A stretch of DNA of 64,000 nt from CAVTPU01 sp963736695 (GTDB taxonomy: Bacteria > Actinomycetota > Actinomycetes > Mycobacteriales > Micromonosporaceae). A model generated the notes under the pieces. That model ran no database searches and had not been told where the DNA came from. It saw nothing but the letters and a program-made list of their open reading frames with translations. Positions 61,635 to 64,000 of this stretch are shown here, piece by piece. The stretch lies in contig CAVTPU010000001.1 in the NCBI GenBank assembly GCA_963736695.1, positions 1,426,001-1,490,000 on the forward strand, given 5' to 3'. Within the stretch, counting starts at the first letter, position 1, and each line of letters starts with the position of its first letter. The position numbers were made by a program, and so were the translations under genes.

Positions 61635-62957
61635 GTGCCCGACTCCACTGTGCCCGAAATGTCCCCGTGGCTGACGCCGACCGCGCGCCAGCCGGTGCGT
61701 GCAACCGTGCGACTGCCCGGGTCTAAATCGATGACCGCCAGGGCCTTGGTGCTCGCCGCGCTCTCGGTGGGTTCCAGCACTCTGCACCAGCCGTTGCGCG
61801 CCCGCGACACCGACCTCATGGCGGCCGGGCTTCGAGCCCTCGGCACGCACGTCTCGACCCGACACGACGACCTGTGGGTGGTGCGCCCCCGGCCGCTGCG
61901 CGGCCCAGCCGAGATCAACGTCGGCCTCGCTGGGACGGTGATGCGTTTCCTGCCACCCATCGCCGGTCTGGCCGCGGGTGAGGTCCGCTTCGACGGTGAC
62001 CCCCGAGCCCGCGAGCGCCCGCTGGCACCGCTGCTCGCCGCCCTGTCGAACCTCGGGGTCCGGCTCACGTCGGGGGGCGGCGGAGGGTTGCCGGTGACGA
62101 TCTCTGGGGTCGGGAGGGTCGCCGGCGGCGAGGTAACCATCGACGCATCCCAATCTAGCCAACTGGTCTCCGGGCTACTGCTCGCGGCCGTCGACTTCGA
62201 CCGAGGCATCGTCGTGCGACATGTGGGAGCACCTGTGCCCAGCACCCCCCACCTGCGGATGACCGTCGAGATGATCCGAGCCGCCGGGGCCGCAGTCGAC
62301 GACGCCACTTCCGACGTCTGGTCTGTCGAGCCCGGACAGCTCACCGGTCGCGCCTGGACGATCGAACCCGACCTCTCCGGCGCGGCTCCGTTTCTCGCCG
62401 CCGCCATGGTCACCGGCGGGCAAGTCACGGTGCCGGGCTGGCCCCGAGTGAGCACTCAGCCTGGTCATCAGTTGCGCGAACTGCTCACCGCCATGGGCGC
62501 GAAGGTCGGCATTGATCGCGACGGCCTGACCATCGAGGGCCCGGGCACCATCCACGGCATCGACGCCGACCTATCAGATGTGAGCGAACTGACCCCCGTT
62601 CTCGCCGCACTCGCCGCACTCGCCGACGGCCCTTCACAACTGCGGGGGATCAGCCATATCCGAACCCATGAAACGGACCGCATCGCCGCGCTCGCGGGCG
62701 AGATCGGCCGGCTCGGTGGCGACGTCACCGAGACCACCGACGGTCTGATGATCCGCCCGAGGCCACTGCGCGGCGGAACCTTCGAAACCTATGCCGATCA
62801 CCGCATGGCACACGCCGGGGCCGTCATCGGTCTGGCGGTTCCGGGCATCACGCTCACCGACGCCGCCTGCACCAGTAAGACGATGCCGGAGTTCGTCGAG
62901 CTCTGGAACGCCATGGTGCCGACCGGGTCGAACGGCTCCGCCGGAGGCCCAAGCTGA
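61635..62957 (+). CDS. aroA: 3-phosphoshikimate 1-carboxyvinyltransferase (EPSP synthase)
   Basis: Sixth step of the shikimate pathway: joins phosphoenolpyruvate to shikimate 3-phosphate. The 440 residues include LPGSKSMTARALVLAALS, the actinobacterial GLAGTVMRFLPP form of the PEP-binding loop, DASQSSQLVSGLLL, and SHIRTHETDRIAALAGEI. GTG 61635 and ATG 61659 are possible starts; neither has a ribosome site. CACAAT lies 6 bases before the GTG, compatible with a leaderless transcript. Its stop overlaps the rsgA start. Confidence 0.95.
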   Translation: MPDSTVPEMSPWLTPTARQPVRATVRLPGSKSMTARALVLAALSVGSSTLHQPLRARDTDLMAAGLRALGTHVSTRHDDLWVVRPRPLRGPAEINVGLAGTVMRFLPPIAGLAAGEVRFDGDPRARERPLAPLLAALSNLGVRLTSGGGGGLPVTISGVGRVAGGEVTIDASQSSQLVSGLLLAAVDFDRGIVVRHVGAPVPSTPHLRMTVEMIRAAGAAVDDATSDVWSVEPGQLTGRAWTIEPDLSGAAPFLAAAMVTGGQVTVPGWPRVSTQPGHQLRELLTAMGAKVGIDRDGLTIEGPGTIHGIDADLSDVSELTPVLAALAALADGPSQLRGISHIRTHETDRIAALAGEIGRLGGDVTETTDGLMIRPRPLRGGTFETYADHRMAHAGAVIGLAVPGITLTDAACTSKTMPEFVELWNAMVPTGSNGSAGGPS

Positions 62958-63955
62958 GCCGCCAGCGAGACTACGACGAAGACGACGTACGGGTTCGCCC
63001 CGCCCGCTCGTCGCGGCCGCGCACCCGGATCCGGCCGAGGCACGAGGCCGCCGACGACGGTTTCGTGGTCGGCGTCGACCGTGGTCGCTACACATGTGAT
63101 GTCGACGGCCAGCGGGTCACCGCGATGCGAGCCCGGGAGCTCGGCCGCCGTGCGGTGGTGGTCGGCGACCGGGTGGGCATCGTCGGAGACACGTCCGGCG
63201 CGACCGGCTCACTCGCTCGAATCGTACGCATCGATGAACGCTCATCGGTGCTGCGACGCACGGCCGACGATGACGACACCACCGTGGAGGGCCGACAGGA
63301 ACGGGTCGTGGTCGCCAACGCCGAGCAGTTGGTCATCGTCAGCGCCCTCGCCGATCCGCCGCCCCGAACCGGGTTCATCGACCGATGCCTGGTCGCCGCC
63401 TACGACGCTGATATCACCCCGGTCCTCTGCCTCACCAAGGCCGATCTGGCCGGGGCGGACGGCCTGCTCGCCTACTACGCGGAGTTGGCGCCACCGGCCG
63501 TCTTATGCCGGCCGGACCGCCCCTTGGACGAGCTCGCCTCGATGCTGCGTGAACGCATCTCAGTCTTCGTCGGCCACTCGGGCGTCGGCAAGTCGAGCCT
63601 GGTGAACCGACTCATTCCGGCGGCTGCCCGAACGGTCGGCGCGGTCAGCGCCGTCGGCAAGGGCAGGCACACCTCGACGAGTGTCGTCGCACTCACACTG
63701 CCCGGTGGAGGTTGGATCATCGACACTCCCGGGGTGCGCTCATTCGGCATCGCGCACGTCGACCCCGACAACGTCCTACACGGGTTTCCGGAACTGTTGC
63801 CGGGCTCCACCGACTGCCCGCCCAACTGCGACCATCTCGGCACAATGGGTGACTGCGGCCTCGATGCGTTGGTGGCCGCAGGACGGGCCGACCAACGCAG
63901 ACTGAACTCATTCCGCCGGCTTCTCACATCGCGGACCGGCTCGCCTGAGGCGTAA
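62954..63955 (+). CDS. rsgA: Ribosome small-subunit GTPase RsgA, CTG start
   Basis: Circularly permuted GTPase of 333 residues that checks 30S maturation. An N-terminal basic tail (SRQRDYDEDDVRVRPARSS) and OB-fold precede the G domain with LCLTKADL (G4), GHSGVGKSSLVN (G1) and the zinc part CPPNCDHLGTMGDC. The conserved N-terminus DYDEDDVRVRP needs a start near 62954. No ATG, GTG or TTG is in frame there, but CTG is, with GGAGG 6 bases upstream and a CTGA overlap with the aroA stop. The first usual start, GTG 63065, would remove the conserved first 37 residues. Confidence 0.9.
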   Translation: MSRQRDYDEDDVRVRPARSSRPRTRIRPRHEAADDGFVVGVDRGRYTCDVDGQRVTAMRARELGRRAVVVGDRVGIVGDTSGATGSLARIVRIDERSSVLRRTADDDDTTVEGRQERVVVANAEQLVIVSALADPPPRTGFIDRCLVAAYDADITPVLCLTKADLAGADGLLAYYAELAPPAVLCRPDRPLDELASMLRERISVFVGHSGVGKSSLVNRLIPAAARTVGAVSAVGKGRHTSTSVVALTLPGGGWIIDTPGVRSFGIAHVDPDNVLHGFPELLPGSTDCPPNCDHLGTMGDCGLDALVAAGRADQRRLNSFRRLLTSRTGSPEA

Positions 63956-64000
63956 CTCGTCCAGGACCTCGGAGTCGGTATAGGTTTCGACCGTGACCCG
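63908..64000 (-). CDS. Possible 3' end of a convergent gene, cut by the window
   Basis: On the minus strand one frame is open from the window edge to a TGA at 63908 and reads VTVETYTDSEVLDELRLRR near its end, which looks protein-like. It would overlap the rsgA 3' end by about 48 bases. Too little is visible to name it. Confidence 0.3.
   Translation of the reverse strand, partial: RVTVETYTDSEVLDELRLRRAGPRCEKPAE

Noticed and set aside
1..64000. CRISPR arrays, tRNA, rRNA, insertion sequences
   Set aside because: No regularly spaced repeats, cloverleaf-like sequences, transposase motifs or terminal inverted repeats with target duplications were seen by eye.

Overview
The window is high-GC DNA from an actinobacterium. 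The supporting signs are a mycothiol-type SigR/RsrA pair, two WhiB proteins, a fused 2-oxoglutarate decarboxylase/E1-E2 protein (Kgd), a nickel superoxide dismutase with its SodX protease, a PhoP-type PHO box and the 24-residue ribosomal protein bL37. The block from the lipid kinase to rsgA (about 52.5-64 kb) follows the gene order I recall for Mycobacterium tuberculosis Rv3218-Rv3228: lipid kinase, whiB1, pdtaS, small biotinyl protein, anti-sigma, sigH, SRAP, aroA, rsgA. Here an MFS/TetR divergon is inserted. NiSOD and the SCO7613-like membrane protein point to a Streptomyces/Micromonospora-type relative rather than a mycobacterium. I cannot name the genus.

Layout. 0-10 kb looks like the edge of a specialised-metabolite locus: a coupled O-methyltransferase / E1alpha / E1beta / P450 operon facing an acyl-CoA synthetase / MFS operon, then two SGNH hydrolases. 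10-20 kb holds housekeeping and envelope genes: PAC2 protein, a degenerate SDR-like gene, a giant polytopic membrane protein, a D,D-carboxypeptidase, a SigB/Hrd-type sigma factor with a perfect SigR-type promoter, and membrane proteins. 20-24 kb is pstSCAB behind a three-unit PHO box. 24-30.6 kb is a same-strand set: a 1122-residue PqqD-like/M50/cNMP/FecR-like/Ig-like protein, a zinc-ribbon miniprotein, a protein with a RiPP-leader-like N-terminus and calcium-loop repeats, and an ABC-2 exporter. This is the best candidate for an undescribed system. 30.7-39 kb has glpK, an HtrA / histidine kinase / PhoP-like regulator operon, a hotdog-like protein and a second ABC-2 exporter. 39-50.6 kb is central metabolism: kgd, a 58-residue DUF6104-type protein, pta-ackA, a quinone-reductase-like MDR, a TetR/saccharopine-dehydrogenase-like pair with its palindrome, and malic enzyme. 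50.6-64 kb has sodX/sodN, an RsbW-like protein, a lipid kinase, whiB1, pdtaS, the efflux divergon, biotinyl protein, bL37, rsrA-sigR, a second whiB, SRAP, aroA and rsgA.

Regulation is unusually readable. There are SigR-type promoters before the SigB-like gene and probably before sigR itself, a PHO box before pstS, CRP-type palindromes before whiB1, twin operators in the efflux divergon and a 20-bp palindrome before the saccharopine-dehydrogenase/TetR operon. rsgA appears to start at CTG. No tRNA, rRNA, CRISPR array, IS element or prophage was seen.
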